This document shows, in pieces, positions 24,240 to 30,899 of a DNA stretch of 44,239 nucleotides (positions within the stretch are counted from its first letter, which is position 1; the number at the start of each line of letters is the position of its first letter). The notes under the pieces were generated by a model that saw only the letters and a list, made by a program, of their open reading frames with translations, made no database searches and was not told where the DNA came from. The DNA is taken from IMG/VR virus record IMGVR_UViG_3300006875_000005, positions 1-44,239 of that record; one strand, 5' to 3'. The position numbers and the translations under genes are program-made. This stretch comes from a virus.

Positions 24240-24254
24240 AGGTGAGGGTATATT
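24225..24254 (+). promoter_or_regulatory. Probable promoter of the Cro-like gene
   Basis: TTGCAA (24225-24230) and TATATT (24249-24254) are separated by 18 bases and enclose the third operator repeat. The transcript would begin at or next to ATG 24261, suggesting leaderless translation of the Cro-like protein. Confidence 0.5.
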
Positions 24255-24260
24255 GGACGT

Positions 24261-24491
24261 ATGAATAGACGAGTAGAGCGTACTTTGATCGACCGCTGGA
24301 TCGATAAGAATGGGCCTGATGGACTCCTGGAACTCGCCAGAGCCAGTGGAGTTTCATCCAGCACGATTTCGAAAGCTCGGCTTGGGTATGTTCCGAAGCG
24401 ACAGCGAACGCGTGACCGACTCTGTTCGGTGCTCAAAGTCTCTGAAGCGCGTTTGTTTCCGCCCGTTCGCGCGGGCGAAGAAGCTTCGTGA
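24261..24491 (+). CDS. Cro-like HTH protein
   Basis: A 76-residue protein: ELARASGVSSSTISKARLGY is a compact XRE-type recognition helix pair, followed by RTRDRLCSVLKVSEARLFPP. Divergent from the CI-like repressor across three operator repeats, it should be the lytic-side regulator. No Shine-Dalgarno stands before the ATG, in keeping with a leaderless transcript. Confidence 0.75.
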   Translation: MNRRVERTLIDRWIDKNGPDGLLELARASGVSSSTISKARLGYVPKRQRTRDRLCSVLKVSEARLFPPVRAGEEAS

Positions 24492-24499
24492 TTTGTTCG

Positions 24500-24539
24500 A
24501 GCCCTTAGGAAGAGGGCTTAGTTGTTCCGCAACAACTAA
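24500..24539 (+). promoter_or_regulatory. Two consecutive RNA hairpins after the Cro-like gene
   Basis: Hairpin 1: AGCCCT (24500-24505) with AGGGCT (24513-24518). Hairpin 2: TTAGTTGTT (24518-24526) with AACAACTAA (24531-24539), loop CCGC, perfect 9-bp stem. No U-tract follows, so a simple intrinsic terminator is unlikely. A box-B-like or other regulatory RNA role, or an operator, is possible. Confidence 0.55.
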
Positions 24540-24577
24540 ATTAGATTGATCGCCCACGCTAGGCAAAATGGATTGGT

Positions 24578-24595
24578 GCGCCTTTTTATAGGCGC
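24578..24595 (+). promoter_or_regulatory. Hairpin GCGCCT-TTTTAT-AGGCGC
   Basis: A perfect 6-bp stem with a 6-base loop, 18 bases before ATG 24614. It could protect the leader or affect ribosome access; the SD (GGAAGG, 24602-24607) lies just outside it. Confidence 0.4.
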
Positions 24596-24613
24596 GATTG
24601 AAGGAAGGTAACG

Positions 24614-24799
24614 ATGACGGCTAGAGAATATCACAACTGGAACTGCTTCTTCGGGTGGCTTGGAATCAGCGTTGCCATTTTCTTTATCACGGGGCGGCCC
24701 GCGTACGCCTTTCTTTCGTTCTTCATTCCGTCAGCAATTGGGAATGCCTGTGCCTGGTTGATCGCCGTTTCGGACGAAATCAAGCGGGGAGTGAAGTGA
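24614..24799 (+). CDS. Small membrane protein
   Basis: A 61-residue protein with two likely membrane segments (GWLGISVAIFFITG at 14-27; AFLSFFIPSAIGNACAWLIA at 32-51) and a charged tail. A strong SD precedes it. Early position after the Cro-like gene suggests a superinfection or host-interaction role; unknown family. Confidence 0.65.
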   Translation: MTAREYHNWNCFFGWLGISVAIFFITGRPAYAFLSFFIPSAIGNACAWLIAVSDEIKRGVK

Positions 24800-24804
24800 T
24801 GTTC

Positions 24805-25248
24805 TCACTTTCGTCGGCCGAGTGCGAGAGCCTTCAGATCATCTTCGGTCCAGTGGATGGACTCGCCACAGCTTTGTCCGAGGCACTTGAGTTTTATGTG
24901 AACTCCGTGCCGTCCGTCGCGTTGCACGTCGCTTCCACAAATGGTGCACCAGGCGGTTCGGATCTTCAGAGACAGAGCTTTTATCTGGGTTTGATAATCG
25001 GATTTCTCGTATTCCCATTGATGCTCGCGTTGCTCGAGCTTCTGTTTCATTCCATCTCGCTCATTCACTGCATTTTGGGCGTCTATCTTAAGGCGCTCCG
25101 ATTCCCGTTCGAGGATCTGAACAATTCGCTTGTGAAGAAACATTTGAATTGTAAATCCGCCCGCTCCGCCACCCAAAAGTCCGAAGAGAAAGGCGTATGC
25201 AGTGGCCGGATTAGAAACAAAATTAAAGGCCTTATCAAAAAAGTCCAT
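24805..25248 (-). CDS. Membrane-anchored coiled-coil protein with a zinc ribbon
   Basis: A 147-residue minus-strand protein: membrane segment at about 16-37 (glycine-rich), coiled coil 38-90, and a zinc-binding tail (TICGSDVQRDG, then LKCLGQSCGE). It has a strong SD (AAGGAG, seven bases before the ATG on the minus strand), which favours it over the long + strand frame in the same place. It is isolated in opposite orientation, so probably expressed from the prophage. Confidence 0.65.
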   Translation of the reverse strand: MDFFDKAFNFVSNPATAYAFLFGLLGGGAGGFTIQMFLHKRIVQILERESERLKIDAQNAVNERDGMKQKLEQREHQWEYEKSDYQTQIKALSLKIRTAWCTICGSDVQRDGRHGVHIKLKCLGQSCGESIHWTEDDLKALALGRRK

Positions 25249-25328
25249 CTGAGCTCCTTGAAAGCTTGGGTGGTTTGCCTGGCCGCAGGTTGCACTGCGG
25301 TCGGGCGCTATCTTTTACCGAGGTGCGT

Positions 25329-26243
25329 GTGACGGGTCAATTGGTCGCAAATCCCTTCGCCGCGTTCGAGGACAAGGCGGATTTGAGTATTCCGTCTGCA
25401 ACGCTGCAGATTTATCAGTTCATCGCGGAATACCTTGAACGCAAGGACGACAAGAATATCAATCGCGCTTCGTCGGCAACGATGTGCGTGAAGCGTCGGC
25501 AGCTCAAGCGCATGGGTGCTCCCGAAACACCGCTCACCCCACGCAAAATGGTCAACTTTCTGCTTGGCGACTTGTCCGAGCGCACGATGCTCTACTTCAT
25601 CAAGCAAGCGTGCGTGGGCCCGGGCAAGCTCTACAGCGAAGTGGACTTTGGCGATGTGATTGGCACATTTCAGTTTCAAGGAAAGCCAATCGATCTCTAC
25701 GTTCAAAAGACCATGAGTTTTGAGCTTGATGGCGTAAAGATCACTGGCCACGCAGATGGATTCGGCAAGCGTAATTCTGATGGCAAGTGGGAGTTGATCG
25801 AGTGCAAGTCGGCTGCGAACTGGGGCTTTAAGGCGTTTCAAGACGAGGGTCCGGACGACTATCTGAAGCAGTCGCATACGCTCATGCTGACTGACGAGTG
25901 CCGCGCGCTCAACATCGAGACCGTGCGATTCTTCTACCTTCGCAAAGAGACGGGCCATCTCTGGGATGGCGTATTTCAGTATGACGATGCAATTGCACAC
26001 ACGGTCGTGAAAGAGTTTCGCCAGGCAAATAGCGACGAGCACATTCCAGCGCCTCATCCGCTTGTCGAAGAAACATTCCGCAAGAAGCCCACGGGCAGAC
26101 TCGTTGCGAAGTTTCCTTGCAGTTATTGCCCATACCTTGAGTCGTGCCACGGCAAGTTTGAAGTCGATTGGAAATCAGATCAGTGGGGAAACAAGTCCCC
26201 TCAATACGTATTCGGTGAAACGGAGAAGAAAGATGCAGTTTAA
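25329..26243 (+). CDS. PD-(D/E)XK nuclease with Fe-S cluster cysteines (Cas4/RecB-like)
   Basis: A 304-residue protein. Nuclease core residues: GHADG with D143 and IECKS with E158/K160. Four cysteines (C53, then C264, C267, C273) are placed as in Cas4/AddB 4Fe-4S nucleases. GTG 25329 is preferred (GAGGTG upstream); GTG 25323 is an alternative. It is followed by an SSB, so it probably resects DNA ends in phage recombination. No cas1/cas2 is near. Confidence 0.85.
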   Translation: MTGQLVANPFAAFEDKADLSIPSATLQIYQFIAEYLERKDDKNINRASSATMCVKRRQLKRMGAPETPLTPRKMVNFLLGDLSERTMLYFIKQACVGPGKLYSEVDFGDVIGTFQFQGKPIDLYVQKTMSFELDGVKITGHADGFGKRNSDGKWELIECKSAANWGFKAFQDEGPDDYLKQSHTLMLTDECRALNIETVRFFYLRKETGHLWDGVFQYDDAIAHTVVKEFRQANSDEHIPAPHPLVEETFRKKPTGRLVAKFPCSYCPYLESCHGKFEVDWKSDQWGNKSPQYVFGETEKKDAV

Positions 26244-26727
26244 ATCAAGCCCGTCTATTGGCGGTGGTTCAAAGAATTTCCTGAAGCTCAAAGATAAAGA
26301 GTCTGTCGTTGGCGTGTTCCGCGGCATGCCCCACGAATTCTATGTCGTTTGGAAAGACAACAAATCGCATATCGTTGACGAGTCGACACCAAAGGCAAGC
26401 TTCCGCTTCCGCATCAACTTCGTGTTGAGTGAAAACGGCGTATACGTGGCCAAAGTATTTGAGCAGGGCGCGACCGTCTACAACCTGCTCAAAGAGCTTC
26501 ACGAGGAGTGCGACCTTGAGAAGGCTATCGTCAAGATCACTCGCAGCGGCACGGGCACGAATACGACCTATTCGATCATTCCCAGCATGAAGCAAAAGCT
26601 CACCAAGGAAATGTCGGCGCAAATTGATGCGGTCGCGCTCCAGCCGCTTGAGCACGGCAAGCGTGACGACGAGACGCCCGAGGGGAAGCTCAACCCGTTT
26701 GATTCTGACGAGGAGATTCCGTTTTGA
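26233..26727 (+). CDS. Single-stranded DNA-binding protein
   Basis: A 164-residue protein starting at ATG 26233 inside the end of the nuclease gene. The body is beta-rich (FRGMPHEFYVVWKDN, then FRFRINFVLSENGVYVAKVF), fitting an OB fold. The tail NPFDSDEEIPF is the acidic C-terminal peptide by which SSBs bind partner enzymes. It belongs with the nuclease and the annealing-type protein at 22.8 kb in one recombination set. Confidence 0.8.
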   Translation: MQFKSSPSIGGGSKNFLKLKDKESVVGVFRGMPHEFYVVWKDNKSHIVDESTPKASFRFRINFVLSENGVYVAKVFEQGATVYNLLKELHEECDLEKAIVKITRSGTGTNTTYSIIPSMKQKLTKEMSAQIDAVALQPLEHGKRDDETPEGKLNPFDSDEEIPF

Positions 26728-26966
26728 GGCGCACATTCGATCGCCATTTCCACAACTGGACGCTTACGAACGACGACACGCTCAGCGTGCACTCGATTGA
26801 ATCACGTGGCGCGGACGTCGACGACATGCTCGCGAACGCAGTGATCTACACGCAGACGTGGCACGGGGACGAGGGGCCGATCATGCACGCTGGCGACCTG
26901 TCGAGCTATGACCACGAGCAGCTGACCAAGATGTTCACTGAGTTTCTCGCGGCGGTGCCGGCATGA
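26724..26966 (+). CDS. Small hypothetical protein
   Basis: An 80-residue protein starting at TTG 26724 with TTGA overlap to the SSB stop. Contains MLANAVIYTQTWHGDEGP. No family recognised; acidic and soluble. The next gene overlaps its stop by four bases. Confidence 0.55.
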   Translation: MRRTFDRHFHNWTLTNDDTLSVHSIESRGADVDDMLANAVIYTQTWHGDEGPIMHAGDLSSYDHEQLTKMFTEFLAAVPA

Positions 26967-27139
26967 CCTCTGTCGCGGCCCTCGCAATCGGCGGCGTTGT
27001 TCTGCCCTCGTGCAGTCTCGATCTCTCGAAGATTCAGACGGTGACTGTGGAGTCGGTGAAGCAAGAGCTCCGCTGCAACATGAAGCATCCGGTGCGCGTG
27101 CGAATCGTGGGCAACAAAGTTTACGTGGAGGCGCCGTGA
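26963..27139 (+). CDS. Small hypothetical protein
   Basis: A 58-residue protein (ATG 26963, ATGA overlap on both sides). It begins TSVAALAIGGVVLPSCSLDL, a weakly hydrophobic stretch, and ends VRVRIVGNKVYVEAP. Support is mainly the chain of overlapping starts. Confidence 0.5.
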   Translation: MTSVAALAIGGVVLPSCSLDLSKIQTVTVESVKQELRCNMKHPVRVRIVGNKVYVEAP

Positions 27140-27387
27140 GCGTTCATATTCACGATTGCGAATATCGCTTCGACACGAATCTGATCTTGCGCGGGCAGGT
27201 CAGTGATCAGGACGGAAGGGTGAGTGTTGGAAGCGTTCGGGTTTTGTACAGGGGCAAAGTAGACGTAACACAGACGTTCCGGAAGCTCGAGCTTGATGAG
27301 TTCGAAGATGAGATCGCGGAGTCGTACAAGCGTGAGTGCGAGCAGCCAAGGTGCCGCGAGTATTTGCCAACAGGAGAAGTGGGATGA
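27136..27387 (+). CDS. Small hypothetical protein
   Basis: An 83-residue protein starting at GTG 27136 (GTGA overlap). Beta-rich N-terminus (VHIHDCEYRFDTNLILRGQV) and an acidic helical C-terminus. Cysteines C8, C71 and C76 might bind metal. Unknown family. Confidence 0.6.
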   Translation: MSVHIHDCEYRFDTNLILRGQVSDQDGRVSVGSVRVLYRGKVDVTQTFRKLELDEFEDEIAESYKRECEQPRCREYLPTGEVG

Positions 27388-27668
27388 TCGGTGTGATGGA
27401 TCTTGATCCATTGATGGATGTGTCAAAGCGCCTTGGCAGGCTTACGGGGGCCGCCGAGTTCACTGTCGGCAAACTTCAGGTCTCGCTGAACTGTCTTGAA
27501 CGCTCGCCGCCAGAACACCGCGCTGAATACATCAACGACATGCGAAATGCATTGGAGCTTCTTGAGAAGGTCATCGAGGGGGTTAAGCAACATGGGGATG
27601 TTTATAAAGAAGTTGATAACGATGTTTATAAACAGGTCCCGGAAAACGAACCCAAGCCCACTGGTTGA
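27384..27668 (+). CDS. Small hypothetical helical protein
   Basis: A 94-residue protein (ATG 27384, ATGA overlap): helices around LMDVSKRLGRLTGAAEFTVG and MRNALELLEKVIEGVKQHG. A duplicated GATGTTTATAAA near its 3' end (27597-27608, 27621-27632) yields DVYKEV and DVYKQV. Its last 77 bases overlap the next gene in another frame. Confidence 0.6.
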   Translation: MIGVMDLDPLMDVSKRLGRLTGAAEFTVGKLQVSLNCLERSPPEHRAEYINDMRNALELLEKVIEGVKQHGDVYKEVDNDVYKQVPENEPKPTG

Positions 27669-27897
27669 ACGGGTGTGTATTGATACGGGCGAGATCGTGT
27701 CGAACTTTTCCAAAGATCGAACGGCGGAGCTCGATGCAAACCCTCCGACATTCACGGACATCATTACGTGGGCGGCCGACATGGGGCGAATGCCGAGTGC
27801 GGAAGAGATCAAATTGGAGCAAGCGCGACAGAAACGAAATTTACGAAGGCAATGGACATCTTGTGAGGACCCGGACGGTCCGGGAGGAGCAGCATGA
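27592..27897 (+). CDS. Small hypothetical protein
   Basis: A 101-residue protein from ATG 27592, deep inside the end of the preceding gene. A basic amphipathic start (FIKKLITMFINRSRK) is followed by a soluble acidic part and a charged helix (SAEEIKLEQARQKRNLRRQW). No family recognised. Confidence 0.5.
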   Translation: MGMFIKKLITMFINRSRKTNPSPLVERVCIDTGEIVSNFSKDRTAELDANPPTFTDIITWAADMGRMPSAEEIKLEQARQKRNLRRQWTSCEDPDGPGGAA

Positions 27898-27986
27898 CCG
27901 GCGCGGTAGTGGTAATCAGCTTCATGATTCTAACGGGGTACGTGATTAAACAGCTTTTGGAATACAAAAAGGGGGACCGCAAATGA
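27894..27986 (+). CDS. Tiny membrane protein
   Basis: A 30-residue single-span protein (TGAVVVISFMILTGYVIKQL, then a basic tail). ATGA overlaps at both ends and GGAGGAG just upstream support translation. It may assist the SPFH lipoprotein that follows. Confidence 0.55.
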   Translation: MTGAVVVISFMILTGYVIKQLLEYKKGDRK

Positions 27987-28762
27987 GAATGCTTCTGCTG
28001 GGAATGCTTGCGTTGAATTTAACCGCATGTGGCTTCGAGATCGTTGACACTGGCCATCGCGGAATTAAGACCCGCTTCGGCGAGGTCGTCGGCGAGCCGC
28101 TGCCCGAAGGCATGCACTTCTACAACCCGGTAACGTCAGGCATTCGCGAATATGCCGTTCGCGAAGAGAAATGGGCCGACAAAACGGCCATTTTCACCAA
28201 GGACACTCAGCGGGTTGATATCGAGTTCGCGGTCGTATTCTATCCTGACCCGAAGCAGGTCCATAATTTGTATCGCGAAGTTGGACTGGACTATGAGCTT
28301 GCAGAGAAGATCATTCGTCCCGTCGTCCTCGGATCTATCAAGGACGCGATTGGGCAAGTCATCGCAGACGAGCTGGTCTCGAAACGCGAACTCGTGACCA
28401 AGGAAGCGCTTCGAGAAGTTCAAGAAAACCTCAAGGCACGCAGCGTGATCGTAACTGACCTTCAATTCACAAATTTAGACTTCGACGACGCATATGAGCA
28501 GGCGGTCGAGCAGAAGGTCGTTGCAATCCAAGATGCTCAGCGCGCCAAGAACGAAACGGTACGGATTGAAGAAGAAGCGAAGCAAAAAGTAAAGACCGCC
28601 GAGGCCGATGCGGAGTCGATGCGGATCAAGTCCCAGGCGCTCTCGCAGAACAAAGGGCTCGTCGAATTTGAAGCTGTACAGAAATGGGATGGCAGACTGC
28701 CGCAGTACATGTTCGGCAGTCAGACGACTCCGTTCATCGATCTCCGTTCGATGAAGCAGTGA
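27983..28762 (+). CDS. SPFH/Band-7 domain lipoprotein
   Basis: A 259-residue protein of the stomatin/prohibitin/HflK-HflC superfamily. A lipoprotein signal (LLLGMLALNLTAC, C16) is followed by the SPFH core (VDTGHRGIKTRFGEVVGEPL; YNPVTSGIREYAVR; RVDIEFAVVFYPDP). A long charged coiled coil (about 170-225, rich in EEEAKQKVKTAEADAE) follows, as in oligomer-forming members. Bacterial SPFH proteins control membrane proteases such as FtsH, which in lambda infections degrades CII. A role in the lysis-lysogeny choice, or in keeping the membrane intact, is inference. Confidence 0.85.
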   Translation: MRMLLLGMLALNLTACGFEIVDTGHRGIKTRFGEVVGEPLPEGMHFYNPVTSGIREYAVREEKWADKTAIFTKDTQRVDIEFAVVFYPDPKQVHNLYREVGLDYELAEKIIRPVVLGSIKDAIGQVIADELVSKRELVTKEALREVQENLKARSVIVTDLQFTNLDFDDAYEQAVEQKVVAIQDAQRAKNETVRIEEEAKQKVKTAEADAESMRIKSQALSQNKGLVEFEAVQKWDGRLPQYMFGSQTTPFIDLRSMKQ

Positions 28763-29081
28763 CTGCATAAATATGCACGCCAGCCCGAGCGCATCGGGCG
28801 CCTGAATGAAGCCATCCGGCGTGCGCGAACACGCTGGCTTTCGCGAGTCCAATTCGGTCGACGTTGCTACATGACGGCGTCATCCCCGAGGAAATGGATG
28901 GCTTCATTGAGGCGGCGGCGTGGGAAGCTGTGGCGGGACTAGGGCTGCGTGCCCGAATACGGAAGACCACTGGAGACACGCACACGCGTAAAGTCTGAGT
29001 GCCACTAACAGGTAATGCTGCGGGCTCGTTGAAATCTCAGGGCCGGCGTAGCGAACCGGACGCCTCAACTTTGGAGGAGTG
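28763..29081. other. Intergenic stretch, possibly decayed coding sequence
   Basis: This 319-base gap has no gene I can support. The frame that continues directly after the SPFH stop reads a protein-like HKYARQPERIGRLNEAIRRA without a normal start. Another frame reads GVIPEEMDGFIEAAAWEAVA up to 28998. Together they may be remains of a frameshifted gene. No clear promoter or terminator seen. Confidence 0.35.
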
Positions 29082-29159
29082 ATGGGGGAAACGAAAACTA
29101 CTTTCAATTGTGCGAAGAATCTGTTCTCGCGGATTCGCACGGTTAGCGTCGGTAAGTAA
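29082..29159 (+). CDS. Tiny ORF with strong SD
   Basis: A 25-codon ORF (MGETKTTFNCAKNLFSRIRT and five more). TTGGAGGAG stands just before ATG 29082. May be a leader peptide or chance. No family. Confidence 0.35.
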   Translation: MGETKTTFNCAKNLFSRIRTVSVGK

Positions 29160-29259
29160 TGGTAGGGCACGGTAGGGCGTTCAACCGAATTTGGAAGAAA
29201 AAGTTTCTGTCTGTACACGCGGGATGGGCGCCGGTAAACGCGATCAAAGCGAGGAGCAA

Positions 29260-29481
29260 ATGAAGAAATTCGCGACAAGAGCAAAGGAACTCGAGAGCCT
29301 GGAGCTCATCACGATCGATGAGTGTGTGAAACGCATTCAGGAGCTGTATCGACTTCCAGAGCCGCCATACAAAAAGCAGACGATGCACAAATGGATCAGC
29401 CAAAAGCAGATCAATCGGTACGGCCCCCGGCACATGGCACTTGTTGATTGGAACGAAGTGCGAAGAAAGAAGTGCTCGTGA
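29260..29481 (+). CDS. Excisionase-like DNA-binding protein
   Basis: A 73-residue protein from ATG 29260 (GAGGAG before it). ITIDECVKRIQELYRLPEPP, followed by TMHKWISQKQINRYG, is the winged-HTH pattern of excisionase/MerR-like proteins. It directly precedes and overlaps the integrase gene, as xis normally does. It would direct excision at the attachment site at 30.65 kb. Confidence 0.75.
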   Translation: MKKFATRAKELESLELITIDECVKRIQELYRLPEPPYKKQTMHKWISQKQINRYGPRHMALVDWNEVRRKKCS

Positions 29482-30617
29482 GACGCGAGAAGACCTCCGA
29501 GAAAAACTTATACCGCGTTGGCAATGCGTATTGGTACCGACGCGGAGACTTTGAGCGTTCACTTGGCGAGTATCCGACCGAGAAGAAGGCGATCGAATAC
29601 AAGCGGCACTTCGAAGCAAAGCTACGCGGCGACGGCCTGATGGCTCATCAGCTTCGGGTCGCGCCGCTGTTTGAAGAATACCTCGCCGAGCGCGAAGCCG
29701 AGATGCTGGGGAAGGTCCCGGGTCGACGTCAGATCAGTCCCGGCACGTTCAAAGAGACCAAAGACATTTGGGAACTTCACTTGTTCAAAGCGTTCGGAAC
29801 TAAGCGCCTTGCAGAGGTGAACGATCCGCTGTGGTCGCGGTACTGCGACACTAAAGACCTTGACCTCACAAATCACCGGAAGGTTCTTAAGCACTTCCTG
29901 ACCTCGTGCAAAATCAAAGGCTATCTCCAAACGCTGCCGATCCTTCCAATACCAAAGGTTGAACGCCGGGTGCGAATGATCCTCACGCCCGATGAGATAG
30001 GCCGCGTGCTGACGAACTCAAGCGGGACGCTCTTACTGTTTGTCTCGCTATACCTGTTCATGGGCGTTCGCTGGTCGGAATCAATTCGCCTGAAGCAGAA
30101 GTCGGTCTTCTTGGATGAAAACTTCCTCGTCATTGAGCGCGGAACAAGCCGAACCAGGCGTGGTCGAGAGATCCCGTTAAATGCGTTTGTAGCGGCCTTG
30201 CTGCGCGAGCGGATGACGGGGACGGCAAAGGGTAGCCCTTGGGTCTTCCCGAAGCGTGGCGCCCCCAAAGAACACATGTCGATGACCGGGATTAATAACC
30301 CATGGCGGGTGATGAAACGTAAGGCGGGGCTTCCTGACCTGCGCCCGCACGATCTGCGGGCAACGTTCGAGTATTACGCAAACAAGCGGGCAGATTTCAC
30401 CGATACGCAACGCGAGAAGTTCGCCGGCGCGAGCATTGAGGTTCAACGTCGCCATTACGTCTCGTTCAAGGCTGATGACGTGCGCGGGCTTGAAGAATCA
30501 GTGCAGTTTGCAGGTCTCGATCGTGTACTTGCTGCGAAACTAGAGGCGGGTAAAACACGGGTAATCGAGCTGCCTGTCAGGAAATTAAAGCGCGCAAGCG
30601 GCGGGAACAAGAGATGA
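29478..30617 (+). CDS. int: Tyrosine-family site-specific integrase
   Basis: A 379-residue recombinase. An N-terminal arm-binding region is followed by a core-binding region (about 60-160) and the catalytic domain: R198 (MGVRWSE), H291-x-x-R294 (RPHDLRAT) and Y327 (RRHYVSF). The second conserved histidine (GHxS) is replaced by AGAS (317-319), a known tolerance. Start taken at GTG 29478 (GTGA overlap with the excisionase). The attP core with a tRNA half follows 32 bases downstream. Confidence 0.9.
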   Translation: MRREKTSEKNLYRVGNAYWYRRGDFERSLGEYPTEKKAIEYKRHFEAKLRGDGLMAHQLRVAPLFEEYLAEREAEMLGKVPGRRQISPGTFKETKDIWELHLFKAFGTKRLAEVNDPLWSRYCDTKDLDLTNHRKVLKHFLTSCKIKGYLQTLPILPIPKVERRVRMILTPDEIGRVLTNSSGTLLLFVSLYLFMGVRWSESIRLKQKSVFLDENFLVIERGTSRTRRGREIPLNAFVAALLRERMTGTAKGSPWVFPKRGAPKEHMSMTGINNPWRVMKRKAGLPDLRPHDLRATFEYYANKRADFTDTQREKFAGASIEVQRRHYVSFKADDVRGLEESVQFAGLDRVLAAKLEAGKTRVIELPVRKLKRASGGNKR

Positions 30618-30649
30618 ATCATAGACGCTCGTTGTGCCCGCATTATATC

Positions 30650-30694
30650 TTCCTAAACTGTAGGTCGCCTGTTCGATCCAGGCCCGGGTCACCA
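30650..30694 (+). other. attP: Probable attP core: 3' half of tRNA-Arg(CCT)
   Basis: These 45 bases fold as the 3' half of a tRNA: anticodon loop TTCCTAA (anticodon CCT, 30650-30656), 3' anticodon stem ACTGT, variable loop AGGTC, T stem GCCTG with loop TTCGATC and CAGGC, acceptor strand CCGGGTC, discriminator A and CCA. The 5' half is absent. This is the classical identity block of phages that integrate into tRNA genes, so the host site should be a tRNA-Arg(CCU) gene. Confidence 0.9.
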
Positions 30695-30775
30695 GCTCAA
30701 ATACATTTCTTCTGGCATCCCGAAAAGATCAAATCTGCCCGCTTTTTGTACGCATCAGTACCAACTTTGACGGAC

Positions 30776-30809
30776 GTTTCCCGGGCTAGACGGGGAAACC
30801 ACGGGGAAA
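30776..30809. repeat. Inverted and direct repeats near attP
   Basis: GTTTCCC (30776-30782) pairs with GGGAAAC (30793-30799), and ACGGGGAAA is repeated directly at 30790 and 30801. They are 80-115 bases past the tRNA half, a typical place for integrase arm-type sites. A hairpin terminator for the integrase transcript is the alternative, but there is no U-tract. Confidence 0.45.
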
Positions 30810-30899
30810 ACTCGCCTCTCGCGCGATCGCTCGCTCCGCCATAGCAGTCCCATTCCATCTCTTCTCATCACGACGGCATCATGAATTTGGGGACTCAGC

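Noticed and set aside
24655-25332. 225-codon + strand open frame
   Set aside because: It overlaps two better genes, has no SD, and its translation looks like the antisense of the zinc-ribbon protein at 24805-25248.
25308-26150. 280-codon minus-strand open frame opposite the Cas4-like nuclease
   Set aside because: The + strand frame has clear nuclease and Fe-S motifs; the minus frame is an antisense shadow caused by codon bias.
30600-30694. Complete tRNA gene
   Set aside because: Only the 3' half from the anticodon loop on is present. No D arm and no 5' acceptor strand stand upstream, so it is an attachment core, not a functional tRNA.
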